A DNA stretch of 64,000 nt, taken from NCBI RefSeq assembly GCF_027580225.2, contig NC_073341.2:13694501-13758500 (forward strand). The letters run 5' to 3'. The first letter of the stretch is position 1, and every line of letters begins with the position of its first letter. The notes beneath the pieces are model-generated. The model was not told the origin of the DNA, searched no databases, and saw only the letters and a list, made by a program, of their open reading frames with translations. Below, in pieces: positions 23,102 to 35,736 of the stretch. The stretch is from Misgurnus anguillicaudatus (Eukaryota > Chordata > Actinopteri > Cypriniformes > Cobitidae). A program made the position numbers and the translations under genes.

Positions 23102-23946
23102 GAGCCTTGTGCTAATTGTTGTAATGTATGACCAGATAAAAAACTATAATGAAGTGACTACTGGAACCTAATTTTCTGATTATTTGAACCTCAAACTATT
23201 GAATTGAATGTGTTTATCAGATCTGTGCAGAATTAAAGAGATATTTTGTGACATGTCTCTATAAAAATCAGTTTTACTTCTATCTGGTTGAAAATAACAT
23301 CTTCCTCATTAGGACAGTCTTAGTTTCTAAAGAACAGCTTGAAACTGTGAAAGAAACGTTTTTGTATTTCCTATTTTCATAAAATGACTACCACAAAGTT
23401 ATCTTAAATAAGAACATTTATGAGCACAAAAAGACATAGGACTACAGTACAAAATTAACAGAAAGGTGATGCTTTCAGGAGGAGGAAACAAAGAGTAGCT
23501 ATGTTGCTACATTGATTATAATTTAATATATTTGCACACTGTATAGCTTACCACTAGTTTAATACTAATTCCATTAACAGCAGTTTCATGTTTATAGGTT
23601 GATTTCTTTCATTAAATCCTTCTGTAAGAATAATGCTCTAGATTGTGCTTAGTTAACGCTAGATTGCAGTCACACATCAGACGGTGATTGGTCGGTTGAT
23701 GAAAAGTGACACTGACAAGCCCATCGGCTTTATGAAAGTTGAATGTTTCAACAAAAAGCACCTGATAGCTGATATTCCTTATCTTTTCACTATATCTTGA
23801 AGCTACAGCTTCCAACTGCCAATGACGCCCTACCTGTTAACACTGGGACTAGAAAGGGAGGGAAATGTTCAACCCAGTAGTTTTGATTTCCACCCGTCTC
23901 AACATTCAATCCCAAACAGGATTCTGTGTCTGCAGATGATCTAAAG
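23102..23946. other. Intergenic stretch, no gene seen
   Basis: AT-rich sequence after the end of the TLR homology. Neither a coding segment nor transposon ends were recognised before the hAT element starting at 23947. Confidence 0.5.
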
Positions 23947-24236
23947 CAATGGTCTCAAACTCCCGGCCCGCGGGCCATTTGCGGCCCGCCCTCCCCCTCT
24001 CTGCGGCCCGCGTCACCTTTCAAAAATATAACATAATCTGGCCCGCAGAAAGATGTTTATTCACTTTTATATTCGTTTGATTTTTGATGTAAACGTTTAA
24101 GGGTTTATTCAGATGTCGCGTTTAACAACGCGTTGAAACGAGTCAAAGCATTACTTTCTAAAGTGCTCGGGAGCGGAAGTTGCGCTCCATGGCGTGGGTC
24201 GTGTCACCCGTTGATACGCAGCAATGAGCCGCGCAC

Positions 24237-24893
24237 CAGGCTTGTGCACAATTCAGAATTTCAGAATTGGCCTCCATTCAATTCATGAATTGGAATTTGA
24301 ATTGACTCCGCCTTACAGGAAGTTGAATTTGAATTGGAATGACAGGAAGTGGAATTAAATTCATAGCAATTCAAAGAAATTCCACAGTCACACAACAGGA
24401 AGAATCTCACATACATTCAGTGTTAGGAAAGTTACTTTGGAAAATTGTTTGGCAACCATTTTAAATACTTAGTTAAAGTAAAGCATTCTGGGAAATGAAG
24501 TCATGTTCCATCGTGTTCCACAAAATTACAATTACAAAAAAAAATCAAACTTAATTATTTGTAATGTGACTAGAGTTTTTAACATTAATTGCTGGGGGAA
24601 AACATTTCTTGTTAATGTAATCTGTACAAGTAGTTCAAACTAATATAAAAGAATATGTAATACAATTCTGACAGATACTGAAAGCTTCATTTTTAACACT
24701 TTACTTACTTTATAATATGTATATGAATTTCTTTGAATTTCTATTGAATTGCAATTTTTCTTCCTTTAATTCAAATTCGAATTGTAATTCTAGATCCTGT
24801 TTTTGACATCAATTCAAATTCAATTCAAATTCAATAATTGAATTGGAATTTAGGAGTCATTCTCAATTCAATTCTGAATTGTGCACAAGGCTG
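24237..24893. mobile_element. hAT-like MITE with CAG-CTTGTGCACAATTC ends, AATTC-rich
   Basis: 657 bp. Inverted ends agree over 24 bp with one difference (core CTTGTGCACAATTCAGAATT), flanked by CCGCGCAC (24229-24236) and CCGCGCGC (24894-24901), 7 of 8 matching. The interior is unusually rich in AATTC/GAATT words in both orientations, so the element can fold on itself. Confidence 0.78.
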
Positions 24894-25335
24894 CCGCGCG
24901 CGTGCCGCAATGTCGAGAATAACGGAATGCGTGATCAGATTTTAATTCCCCAACTGAACCTCACGTCAATCATAACCATGCGATCAGTTAATCTGGTCGG
25001 GACTTAGCATTTGTCCAGAGAAGATTTTGTTACATCCGGGTGGATATCAGCTGTTACTCAGAGAAGAGCTGCAGTCGGGTTAGTTCACCTCAAGTCACAG
25101 CATCTAATGGAGACACCGCATAGAGAGGCAGAGGTTAAGAAAAGAGGAAAGATGAGGAGAAATGTACAGAAGATAAAAGTATGTAGGCTATACTGCTATG
25201 TATAATGAAGTATAATATATTATTATGTAGCTTAGGATTCAATTACACATAGAGCACAGTATTATTATTTTTTTTGTCCAACTAGCTTATGTAACATTGA
25301 CTACCCATTCAAAAGTTTTAGGATCACTTTCACTT

Positions 25336-25734
25336 TGTAACGTCCATACCGCCACGCCGCCAGAGGGAGCCCTCGCCGGAGTACTGACATGGCGCCGCCC
25401 TCTGCTTCTCTGACTGTTTCCTGTTTGTCCCTATTTAGTTTCAAGCTAGCTTAGGCCTAGCGCGAAGTATTGCCAGCTTACCCCTGCATACCAAGCGTTA
25501 TTTCTGAGTGATTATTCTGACTGCCTGTTATTGACCATCTGCCTGTTTATCTGTTTCTCTGCCTTTGGATTTACCCCGTGTATTGTTTGCCTGGTTTGGA
25601 CTGCCTATCTGTGTCTGATCTGCCTGCCTGTACATTGTTTACTCTTCTGCCTAACGTCTTGGATTTGTTTGCCAGATTGGTTTATTTTAATAAACACAGC
25701 AAAAGGATCCCAGTGTTTCTGAGCCCTCATTACA
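25336..25734 (+). repeat. 5' LTR of the Gypsy element
   Basis: Begins TGTAACGTCC and ends TTACA; contains AATAAA near 25690. About seven differences from the 3' LTR over 400 bp by eye (about 98% identity), so the insertion is fairly young. Confidence 0.95.
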
Positions 25735-25750
25735 GAATACTTCGCCTACC

Positions 25751-28700
25751 ATCGATCCAGCGAATGTCACCAATCTGAGGGCTGTGTATGAACATCAAAG
25801 CAGCCTCCTGCAGGGTTATCAAGAGCAGCTCACGCGTCTACAATCCGTCAATGAACATCTCACCGGTTACATTCAAGCCTGGCCATCCACATCTGAGAAA
25901 CGAGTGTGTGTATCTGAACCGGAGAAGTTCGACGGTACTGCTGAACACGTGAGGGGTTTCCTTCGTCAACTGGATATTTATTTCCAGGATCATGTGAGTG
26001 AAGATTTATCTGATGTTGCCATGTGCTCTAAACTTTTTTCATTGCTGACTGGCAAAGCGGTCGAGTGGGCAGCCGCTGTTTGGGACACGGATCTGCGTAT
26101 TCGCATTTCTTACCCTTACTTCATTCAACAACTGCGCGAAGTATTTGAATATCCAGCTGGGGGAAGAAGTGCTTCGTCGCAGATCATTCACATGGCTCAA
26201 AATCATCGTCCTGTCGCAGAATACGCCATTGAGTTTCGCACACTGGCAGCACAAAGCGGTTGGAACGAGAAATCGCTTAAGGACGTATTTCAGAACAGTC
26301 TGGATAATGAGCTCCAAGCGGAGCTGGCATGTAAAGGTGAGAACCTGAATTTTTCTGATTTTGTAACTCTGGCAGTCTATATTGATAACCTGATAAGAAA
26401 TGTATCATCCAAATTGAAGCCGAAAACCTCAGCTAGGCCCGAGAATACATCCTGTATTGCAAGGCATATTCATGCTGAACCTAATGATACCGTAGAACCT
26501 ATGCAGATGGGGTTCGCACCTCTCACTATGGAGGAACGGCAGCGCAGACGTACATTAAATTTATGTTTCTACTGTGGAAAACCAGGCCATCGCATTAATT
26601 ACTGTCCGGCTAAGAAGCCTCGCTATAATAATGTGGTAAGCCACTTCCTTAACCTCCCTTCGCGTACTGATATGTGCTCACAAGCAATAACTATCACGTA
26701 CAATAACGAAGCCATACCATTGACTGCATTGATTGACTCTGGCTCTGCTCTAAATCTGATTCATGAAGATGTTATTGCTAAATTTCTGATTCCTGTAATT
26801 CCTTGTCAACCTCCTTTGAGTATTTCTGCAGTGAATAACGTCCCCATTGGCAAAGGAATTACTCACCAGACTGTGCCTCTCCTTCTACAAATTGGTTCCC
26901 TTCACTTCGAGACCATCACCCTGTATGTGATATCCTCACCTCGCTATGACATCATATTGGGACATTCATGGCTTGTGGCACACAACCCTAAAATCAACTG
27001 GAGATCTGGAGAGATTCTACAGTGGTCATCACGTTGCCTGGAGAACTGCATTGTACCTTTGAAACCGAAACCCTGCCTGTCGACCCAAGTTGAAAGCCCG
27101 ACGGGTAAGAACGTTCTAATTCCTGATATATACTCAGAATTCACTGAAGTATTTAGTAAAACTAAAGCCACTGAATTACCACCACATAGACCATGGGACT
27201 GTGCTATTGAGTTGCTACCTAATGCCATGCCTCCCAAGTGTAAAGTTTATCCCCTGTCTCAACCTGAGACCCGAGCCATGGAGGATTATATATCTGAAGC
27301 ACTACAAAACGGCTTTATCCGAACATCTACCTCCCCTGCTGCAGCTGGTTTCTTTTTCGTGGAAAAGAAGGATGGTGGCCTGAGACCCTGCATAGATTAC
27401 AGAGGTTTGAACAACATTACAGTGAAATTTCCTTATCCCTTACCCCTGGTGCCGTCTGCCTTAGAACAACTCAGAGAAGCTAAGATTTATACCAAGTTGG
27501 ATCTACGCAGCGCGTATAATCTGGTGCGCATCCGTGAAGGTGATGAGTGGAAGACTGCATTCCACACCACTTGAGGGCACTATGAATACCTCGTAATGCC
27601 GTATGGTCTCTCTAACTCTCCCGCTGTCTTCCAATCATTTATTAATGAAGTGTTCCGTGATCTCCTGAATCAATATGTCATTGCTTACATCGATGATATC
27701 CTGATTTATTCCAGTAGCATGGAGGACCATGTATGCCATGTCAAGGAAGTCCTATCTCGCCTCCTCAAGCACAAATTGTACGTAAAAGCCGAAAAATGTG
27801 AATTTCATGTGTCCAAAACTAATTTTCTGGGTTACAATATCAGTTCACAGGGAGTGGAAATGGACAATAACAAGGTCAAGGCAGTCACAGAGTGGCCAAC
27901 CCCCCGCACGGTTAAAGATCTACAAAGATTCCTGGGATTCGCCAACTTCTATCGCAGATTCATCCGAAACTACAGTATTGTAGCAGCTCCTCTGACATCT
28001 TTGTTGAAAGGCAAACCCAAGAAACTTCCATGGAACCCTCAAGCTGACCATGCTTTTCTGAAGCTCAAGACATGTTTTACCACAGCCCTTATCCTGAAAC
28101 ATCCTGACCCTGAGAAGCAATTTATTGTAGAAGTTGACGCATCTGATACAGGCATAGGAGCTGTTCTATCCCAGCGCCACGACCCAGCAAATAAGGTATA
28201 TCCTTGTGCATTTTTCTCTAGGAAACTAACTCAGGCAGAGAAAAACTACGATGTCGGCAACAAGGAACTTCTCGCCATCAAGGCAGCCCTTGACGAGTGG
28301 AGGCATTGGTTAGAGGGTGCTAAACATCATTTTGTCATCTTGACTGACCATAAGAATCTGGAAAACGTCAAAGGAGCCCAGAGGTTGAATGCACGCCAGG
28401 CAAGATGGTCACTATTCTTTACCCGATTCAACTTCTCCATAACATATAGACCCGGTCACAAGAACGGAAAAGCTGATGCCCTGTCTCGTTGTCATGATCC
28501 CACACCCTCTGACCGATCACCCACTTCCATCATACCGCCTTCTCACATCATTGCCCCCATAGCGTGGGATATAATGCAGGAGATTACCCAAGAGTACCAG
28601 CAAGATCCTGTACCTCCTGAATGCCCTCCTGAAAAAACATATGTCCCACTCACACTTCGTCCCCGCATTATGCAATGGGTCCACACCTCACTTAGTTCTG

Positions 28701-30043
28701 GTCACCCAGGTATCACCCGCACTACGGCCCTGGTGAAGACATCATTCTGGTGGGCTACCCTGAACCACGATGTGGCCCAATTTGTGAAATCCTGTAGAGT
28801 TTGTGCCCAGTCTAAGACACCTAGGGAATTACCCTCCGGTCTTCTGAAGCCATTACCCATACCTCAACGCCCCTGGTCCCATCTTAGCATTGACTTTGTC
28901 ACCGACCTGCCCCGTTCCAACAACTACACTGCTATTCTGGTGATCATTGACCGCTTCTCTAAATCCTGCCGTCTTGTACCTCTCAAGGGTTTACCCACAG
29001 TCATGGAAACTGCTGAAGCAATGTTTCACCATGTGTTCAGGAACTTTGGTATCCCTGAGGACATTGTCTCTGACCGTGGAACACAATTCACCTCCCAGGT
29101 TTGGAAAGCATTTTGCAATAATTTAGACATAAATGTAAATTTGACATCTGGTTATCATCCCCAGTCTAATGGCCAAGTTGAAAGACTAAACCAGGAGATT
29201 GGACGCTACCTGAGGTCCTATTGTACCCGAGAACAACATCGCTGGTCAGAATTCCTGCCCTGGGCCGAGTACGCACAGAACTCGTTGAGACATTCATCCA
29301 CCCATCTCACCCCCTTCCAGTGCGTACTCGGCTATCAACCCCCCATGTTCCCTTGGTCAGGAGAGCCTTCAGATGTTCCTGCGGTTGATGATTGGATGAG
29401 GAGGAGTGGAGAAGTTTGGTAAAGCGCTCATGTTAGGCTCCAGAGGGCGATCCGCAACCAGGAGTTCCACGCCAACCGTCACAGACATCCTCATCCCCCG
29501 TACCAACCTGGTCAGAGGGTCTGGCTCTCCACCCGGGATCTGAAACTCCAGCTCCCGTCTAAGAAACTAAGTCCGAGGTACGTAGGACCTTTCAGAATAA
29601 TTAGACAAATCAATGATGTTACATACCAGTTAGAGCTGCCTGTTAATTATCGTATTTCTCCCTCTTTCCATGTTTCCCTGCTGAAACCTTACCATGCGGA
29701 GTACGACCCCAACGCCGAGCCTCCTGAGCCGCCTCCTCCTCTCGACGTTGCTGGGGAACCGGCATACGCCGTGAGAGAGTTGTTGGACTCGAGGTGGCGC
29801 GGGGGTCGTCTCCAGTATCTGGTCGATTGGGAGGGCTATGGCCCTGAGGAAAGGTCCTGGGTAGCCTCGGACGACATTCTAGACCCGAATCTCATCGAGG
29901 AGTTTCATCGAGCCAGACCTGACCGTCCTGCACCACTCCCCAGAGGGAGGCCCCGTAGAGCGCCAGGAGGCGCTCCTAGAGGGGGGGATTCTGTAACGTC
30001 CATACCGCCACGCCGCCAGAGGGAGCCCTCGCCGGAGTACTGA
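25751..30043 (+). pseudogene. Gag-Pol polyprotein of the Gypsy element with two in-frame stops
   Basis: One continuous frame from 25751 to a stop at 30043. Order: Gag with coiled lead, [14 protein letters not shown] zinc knuckle near 26566-26605; protease with [10 protein letters not shown] near 26727; reverse transcriptase with YIDD near 27688; RNase H with [12 protein letters not shown] and ILTDHKNL; integrase with an HH-CC finger (CRVCAQSK), catalytic SIDFV, DRGTQF and [10 protein letters not shown]; chromodomain [14 protein letters not shown] near 29815-29865. The frame is broken by TGA at 27572-27574 inside reverse transcriptase and TAA at 29420-29422 after the integrase core. There is no ATG at the head: the first open codon region carries ATC at 25751 and a GTG at 25784. 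The lesions are single-base type, in keeping with a young but inactive copy. Confidence 0.93.
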
Positions 30044-30391
30044 CATGGCGCCGCCCTCTGCTTCTCTGACTGTTTCCTGTTTGTCCCTATTTAGTTTCAA
30101 GCTAGCTTAGGGCTAGCGCGAAGTATTGCCAGCTTACCCCTGCATACCAAGCGTTATTTCTGAGTGATTATTCTGACTGCCTGTTATTGACCATCTGCCT
30201 GTTTATCTGTTTCTCTGCCTTTGGATTTACCCCGTGTATTGTTTGCCTGGTTTGGACTGCCTATCTGTGTCTGATCTGCCTGCCTGTACATTGTTTACTC
30301 TTCTGCCTAACGTCTTGGATTTGTTTGCCAGATTGGTTTGTTTTAATAAACACCGCAAAATGGATCCCAGTGTTTCTGTGCCATCCTTACA
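29992..30391 (+). repeat. 3' LTR of the Gypsy element
   Basis: Begins TGTAACGTCC after the polypurine tract and ends TTACA; it is followed by CACTT, the same 5 bp that precede the 5' LTR. Confidence 0.95.
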
Positions 30392-30829
30392 CACTTATTC
30401 ATATTTTTCCACGTATAATAAAAAATTTATTAACACTGAAATAACAGAGAACATAATGAAGTCAATACTATGACACTTAATGGTGATATTTTTTATAATA
30501 GTTTATAAATGTATACAGGAATTAAATTTGTTAGTTTAGTGCAAGGTTTTAATAGGCCTTAGTTATTTAAGATAAGGTTAAGAAAAGATTTACTTACTTT
30601 TATAAAATAATATATATTAAAAAGATAAAACCACTTCTTATATATTTAGTATTATTATACATTAAATAATAGAAAATAAACATGACATTTACAGAAATAT
30701 AGTACTTTTTTAACGTTAAAATTGCTTTGTGGCCCCCCAATGAAATGTCTGTCTTAGAAATGGCCCCAAGCCAGTTTGAGTTTGAGACCCCTGATCTAAA
30801 GGGTATATGACAGCATAGGCAGAGTATTT

Positions 30830-30856
30830 TACGTAACGTAACGTAACGTAACGTAA
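30830..30856. repeat. (ACGTA)n short tandem repeat
   Basis: About five copies of a 5-bp CG-containing unit just after the hAT element. It is a simple repeat. Confidence 0.9.
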
Positions 30857-31160
30857 AAAATATAATGAAGTTTTTAACGTGAGCAGAAAACTAATTTATT
30901 ATCAATTTTGGTGAAAAGGTACCACAATCACATTTAAATAAGTTACTTTCCCAAACAAAAGAGACGCAGAGGGAAAGACTAATCATTCCTGTGTGTGAGC
31001 TAACTAAGCAAAGATTTTACATGAGAAAAGTTGATTTACAGGAGAAACATATCTAAAAGCAATAGACCCCTTCACGGTTTACATCACAGGCGGTTCCCAC
31101 TGCGCATGTCGGGGTCAGAAAAGTCATTACAGCAGATTGAGTTGCGTATTATTCGGTATA
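30857..31160. other. Short intergenic stretch before the THAP relic
   Basis: No gene or repeat terminus recognised. It could hold the 5' untranslated part of the THAP-containing gene relic. Confidence 0.4.
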
Positions 31161-31167
31161 GTAAAAA

Positions 31168-33114
31168 ATGCCTACTTACGTCGTGGGGTGTGAAAATCGC
31201 ACCAGGTCTTCCGTTAAGTTTTCGCGATTATTGCAGAATCTCAAAAACAAAAAAATACAACATCTGCGTCTGCAAGCAAAACGTGCAGACTGGAACAATG
31301 CAAATATCAAAGAGGCTTGTGTTTGTAGTGCTCACTTCATTTCAGGTAAGTCATCATTTTTCAGCCCTGTTAGATTAAATTATAAAGCCTCGATTGTATG
31401 AACAGTTTGACCCCATGTTGCGCGCGCACCCGATAGTCATTCAATGTTTACAAACCTTGAAGGGATCTATACAGAATGCCCGTTATTTTTGTATTTTAAG
31501 TTGTTAACTGCCACCTACATTTTTTTTTCATAAATAACGTTTCCACCATAAAATGATGCAAAACGAATCACCTGAATGCAAGAAAATTAAGCATTTAATG
31601 CTTAAAATTGTCATATAATTCAATATTGAAGATTTTGTAAAAATTTTGTTAAAATCTGATCTAGATCTCATGGACCCAATATTGTGTCTTGTGTCGTCAG
31701 CTAAGTGTCTCGTCACATCTCTACTCGTATCTGTTTTTAAGGGCATATGTGAGTTAAATGGTCAGAATGTAGAGACATGAAAATTGAACATTTCACAAGT
31801 GAATTAAATAAATGATGTTCCATGTTCTTTGTACAGATTCTGTGAAAGATTAAAAACTCTTGGGGTTCTGGAAAAAAATCAAAAGGCATCCAGACAGCTG
31901 TCGCCCCCTGTTGTGCTATGAGGCAAACACACTGACTGCTGATCAGGTGGACGATCTTTTCAACATTTGTCTGTCTCCAGAAGGGAGCAACAAGAGAAGT
32001 GCTGAGGAGATAGTTGTTACCTTCTGGGGAGACTATCTCCAGGATGCAGAAGGTTAAGTAAAATGATAAATCTTTTTATATTTTTTATATTTCTTATTGG
32101 ACAATTTATTCAATATCAAATTGCAAGTACTATTGCAAGGGGTGGGAAGAGATTTCTTGTAAGTTTAAAAGCTGTTCGCACAATAGCATTAGAAACTTAA
32201 CATTCTGCAGCAGAGAAATGCCAGTGGCCCGGTCGCTCTGTGACAGTTAAAGAGTTGCTTCGTTAGAAGCGTTAAGACAGAAGAAAACTGGCAGAAGATA
32301 AGGGAGGTTTGGGTTGGCTTGCAGGACATTTAACATTAACTGTATTGAGGCCTTTTGATGTTTAAGCCAATGTACTTTTCAGTGTTACTTTTCCTCCACT
32401 GACCAATCACAGCCTGGATGGGGCAGGACTTTAAGGAAAGTTTGACATACTACAGAAAATTTAATACTTTTCATTAACAAATTAGAGAACAACGTAGAGC
32501 CTTTTTCTGGATAAGGATTTAATGAACATAAACATCCCACAAAAATGAAACCTCTGTAACTGGATTTAATCTTGTTATTTTAATACTGATTGTTTACAGC
32601 TTCCTCAGCAGGAACCATATTGCATGCATTGGATTTTGTTAGTTTTAGATTTTGAAGTCACATGCTATCTGGATTTTTCCCTTTAGATAAATTAAAACAT
32701 TTCCACCAGAAATCAGGGCATTAATCACCAGAATACACAAAATTAAGTGTTAAATTGCTCAACATTGTCTCATAAGTCAGCATTATGAGACATGTTGTGA
32801 GCTAAGTGTCTCGTCACACACCTAACGTTAAGTTAACCAGCTACCACTTAAAATGTTTTTTTTTTCATTTTGTTTTTTTTATTGAAGAAGAAGGGTCATT
32901 TAAACTACAGAAGATATTGGCCTTCTCAACTAGAGCATCTGTGGTACCACGTATTGGCTTTTCTCCAACTCCCTCGGTCCAGTTCATTCATAAATAAGAC
33001 GACAACTTCTCATCTACCCCAATGTTCCCTATGGCTAACACATGTGTTAATTGCATCAGGTTGCCACTTCATGTGTCATACCAGCTGCTCAAGGAGAAGT
33101 TTGGCTTTGCATAA
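31168..33114 (+). pseudogene. THAP / G2E3-like / HECT-like gene relic
   Basis: Three coding pieces in order. 31168-31345: ATG followed by a THAP-like zinc finger (VVGCENRTR..., RADWNNANIKEACVCSAHF) and a donor after 31345; the first Cys of the metal site is missing. 31837-32052: PDSCRPLLCYEANTLTADQV, LSPEGSNKRSAEE, FWGDYLQDAEG, a segment I know from fish G2E3-like proteins, with a one-base frame change near 31875. 32888-33114: LAFSTRASVVPRIGFSP, then after a TAA at 32995 MANTCVNCIRLPLHVSYQLLKEKFGF, the conserved end of HECT ubiquitin-ligase domains, which lacks the start of that domain. Fusions of this kind occur in fish genomes, often with mobile elements. The missing Cys, frameshift and stop show decay. 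No terminal repeats were found around it. Confidence 0.65.
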
Positions 33115-33307
33115 GGAAACACACATGGGTTTGGCAGGGCATGAAGAAAATTTGTGTCTGTTAAGGACAGTTATATGCATTTCTGAAAGTTATATGCATC
33201 TCCGTATGCAATATAAATTGCACTTATTACAGAATACAGAACTGTTTATTTTCCACTGCAATTCAACATTTAGTCAGCAGGTTAAAACATATGGGCTCTA
33301 TCTTCAA

Positions 33308-34537
33308 GGGCGTAGGTTTGCTCCTGGCATTGGTGGGGACATAAATAAAATGGTCGCATTGCAAAAACAAGACAAAGACAACTCAGTATGCTCTTTACTC
33401 AGTGACATCTGACTCGCCACCCCCGATGCCATCCCAAATGTAATGTACTGTAATAAACAATTTGTTATGTCCTAGAGCCTAATAAACAGTAACTGTTTAA
33501 GTCTTTGTCAAAAAAGAAAAGAAAATCACATTGTAACATATATGAATCCATATTTACTTTATAACATTGAAGAATATGCAATATGAACAACGTTTATTAA
33601 TGTTTCTGTAGTTCACATTAAATCTTCTTTTCATTAACAGACAGTTAATCAGTGTGAAAAAAATAGTTTAAGTTTAAAATGCAACCTTACATTATGTCTA
33701 CATCTGTGCAAGTAATCACCACAGTGCAGTAATGTAAAGTATTCAGCAATCATGACATGAATTCATGTTTTTACCATGTTGGGGTTATTTTCTTTCATGG
33801 ATTAGGGACCCCCTAAATAACCTTGCTACCCCATTTATAAAAGGTTGACATGCGTTTGCAACTCCTCAGGTTAACATGGGATTGTCGTGTATTGGTGAAA
33901 CGAACACTGTCCTTGAATCAGTATGTGACACAACTTGTTCCGTATTTTGTGCATGAAACAGTTACAGTGGGTATAATAATACTTTCTTCCTCACTTACCT
34001 GTAGCCCGAATAATCACGCGCGTCTTGTTGAGTGAACTTTGGCGCGTTGTACAAAGTAAAACCATCCTATCACACGTAGCGAGTCATAAGACAAGCGTTA
34101 GAGAGGCGGGACTCAAGAAATGCTAATCCAATCATATTAGCAATGTGAGTTAGAGAGGCGGAACTCAAGAAATGGTAATCCAATCATATTAGCATTGAGA
34201 GTTGGAGAGGCGGGACTAAAGAAATGCAAAGCCAATCATATTAGCGATGTGAGTTACGGAGGCGGGCATTGCAGAGAACGAAAGCTGTTAACCGTTTGTG
34301 TACCACATAGAGCGCTATTTTTACAGCACGGGATTGCAAAATATTTTTAATCTCATTTAAATGATTCCTGAAAAAAATATAATTAGTAAAAAATAGAAAA
34401 CACAAGAATAAGACGGACATCAGTGGTTATATATTAATACAGATTAGTTTTGGTCGAAATTATTGCTAGGGACAATTCAGTCTTCCCTGAATATTGGTAA
34501 GGACATGTCCCTAGCGTCCCACCCTAAATCTACGCCC
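33308..34537. mobile_element. Probable DNA element with GGGCGTAGRTTT ends
   Basis: GGGCGTAGGTTT at 33308 and, complemented from 34537, GGGCGTAGATTT form a 12-bp imperfect inverted pair; words resembling GGGGACAT follow on both sides. No clean target duplication. The interior is AT-rich with no coding segment, plus a tandem repeat at 34087-34268. Confidence 0.5.
34087..34268. repeat. Tandem repeat of about 57 bp, three to four copies
   Basis: Units share GTTAGAGAGGCGGGACTCAA and CCAATCATATTAGCAATGTG with scattered substitutions. Each unit holds a CCAAT box, giving regularly spaced CCAAT motifs. Confidence 0.85.
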
Positions 34538-35244
34538 ATGCTTTCACGTGTTTCTTTACTGTTTTCAGGAAAGTTTAGTCCCTCAAAATACACAAATAAT
34601 GCACACAACTATTATTGACACGTAACAGAAACGCTTTTGTTGAATATTTACTTCATAGAAATGTTTTTTGTCTTCGAGAAAAGTCTGTTAGCATGTTGAC
34701 GCTTTTCAAAAGTGATAATGTTAGGGTAACTATAGCTTTTGCATTGTTTATTAAGTTTTGGCTTTTTAAAAAGCAACTTTGTGTGTTGATGAGATGATGT
34801 GATAGCTTTGTTCAGGTTGTCAATGCATTATTGGAAGTAACTTAGGTTAATTTGTTTAGCCTAAAATATGCAATGTACTGCACAGTTAAACAGTGAAAAT
34901 AACTTTCATATAGCGTGAATATTTGGTGAAACTAGTACAAACACATATATAGACAAAAAGTTGTTCTTTGATTTTAGGAGTGACAAAATAACCTCTGTAA
35001 TAGAAGAAAAGCTGAAGATTTCAACATTTTCTGAAGGGAGCTACAGACAGAGATGTAAACTCAGGCGAGTTGAGAGCGTATTAACTCACTTTATGCACTT
35101 TTTTCACAACATATTACCATGGATCTTCTAATTTTTCTGCATTTATTGCAGAAACATCCAAACGTGAGTGGCACCATATGAGCAATATTAAATGAACAAG
35201 TAAACCTAAAAACATAGATTCTGTTATATTTTGTATACTATAAT
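34538..35244. other. Intergenic stretch, no gene seen
   Basis: AT-rich, with only short weak open segments (for example near 34980-35070). Nothing assignable. Confidence 0.45.
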
Positions 35245-35736
35245 TGTCAGGATCCTGTCAGAATCATGTCTTGAATTATATCTAGTCTTGTGACAGGGTC
35301 CTGGCAGTACCATGTTTTATGTGGGAGATGCGTGGTTTTAGTATTGGTTTTTCTGACGATGCATTTCCCAGGTCTCTTCACTTTTTCCCCGATCCCTTAC
35401 TTGTAATGTTTCCAGGTGTATGTAATTTATTTTTGTCCCTATTAAAAGTCCTTGTGTTTGATGTTCTTTGCTCGTGCGTTTGTTTTTCTTGTTGTGAGTA
35501 TTGTGTGCGCTGAAAGTATCCTGTCTTGAAAGTATCCTGTCTAGTTTTTGTTATTTAGTAGAGTTTGTTTGTTAGTCGTCCTAGTTTAGTCAGTTTTTTG
35601 TTATCTTGTATTTGTGATGTTTTGCCCCCTCGTGGGTTTTGTTTTTCTGTTTTTGTGTTTAATTAAAGTCATCAGTGTTTTTTTTTTTTTTTATAATTCC
35701 GTCTGCGCCTGGGTTATTGTCTTTCCAATCCTGACA
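35245..35736 (+). repeat. Probable solo LTR
   Basis: 492 bp beginning TGTCAGGATCC and ending GGATT-complement TCCTGACA, so it has TG..CA ends with a 9-bp inverted terminus. It has an ATTAAA-type signal near 35661-35667 followed by a T tract. Flanks ATAAT and ATATT agree at 4 of 5 positions. No second copy or pol sequence is nearby, as expected after LTR-LTR recombination. Confidence 0.55.

Larger units (their letters stand above)
25336..30391 (+). mobile_element. Ty3/Gypsy chromovirus-type LTR retrotransposon, near full length
   Basis: Two LTRs (25336-25734, 29992-30391), 5-bp duplication CACTT (25331-25335, 30392-30396), polypurine tract just before the 3' LTR (AGAGGGGGGGATTC), and a Gag-Pol frame with protease, reverse transcriptase, RNase H, integrase and chromodomain in Gypsy order. 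I see no TGG-type primer-binding site after the 5' LTR. It is inserted in the hAT element 23947-30793. Confidence 0.95.
23947..30793. mobile_element. hAT-type element hosting a Gypsy retrotransposon and a MITE
   Basis: Ends CAATGGTCTCAAACTCCC (23947) and, complemented from 30793, CAGGGGTCTCAAACTC are flanked by the perfect 8-bp duplication ATCTAAAG at 23939-23946 and 30794-30801. The GGCCCGCGGGCC-type start is typical of a widespread hAT group in vertebrates. Without its two insertions (24237-24893 and 25336-30391) the element is only about 1.1 kb and non-autonomous. The parts 24894-25335 and 30392-30793 hold no recognised gene. Confidence 0.88.

Noticed and set aside
32870..33412. 180-codon frame in the HECT relic
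   Set aside because: The HECT-like residues are in a different frame; this one has no motif.
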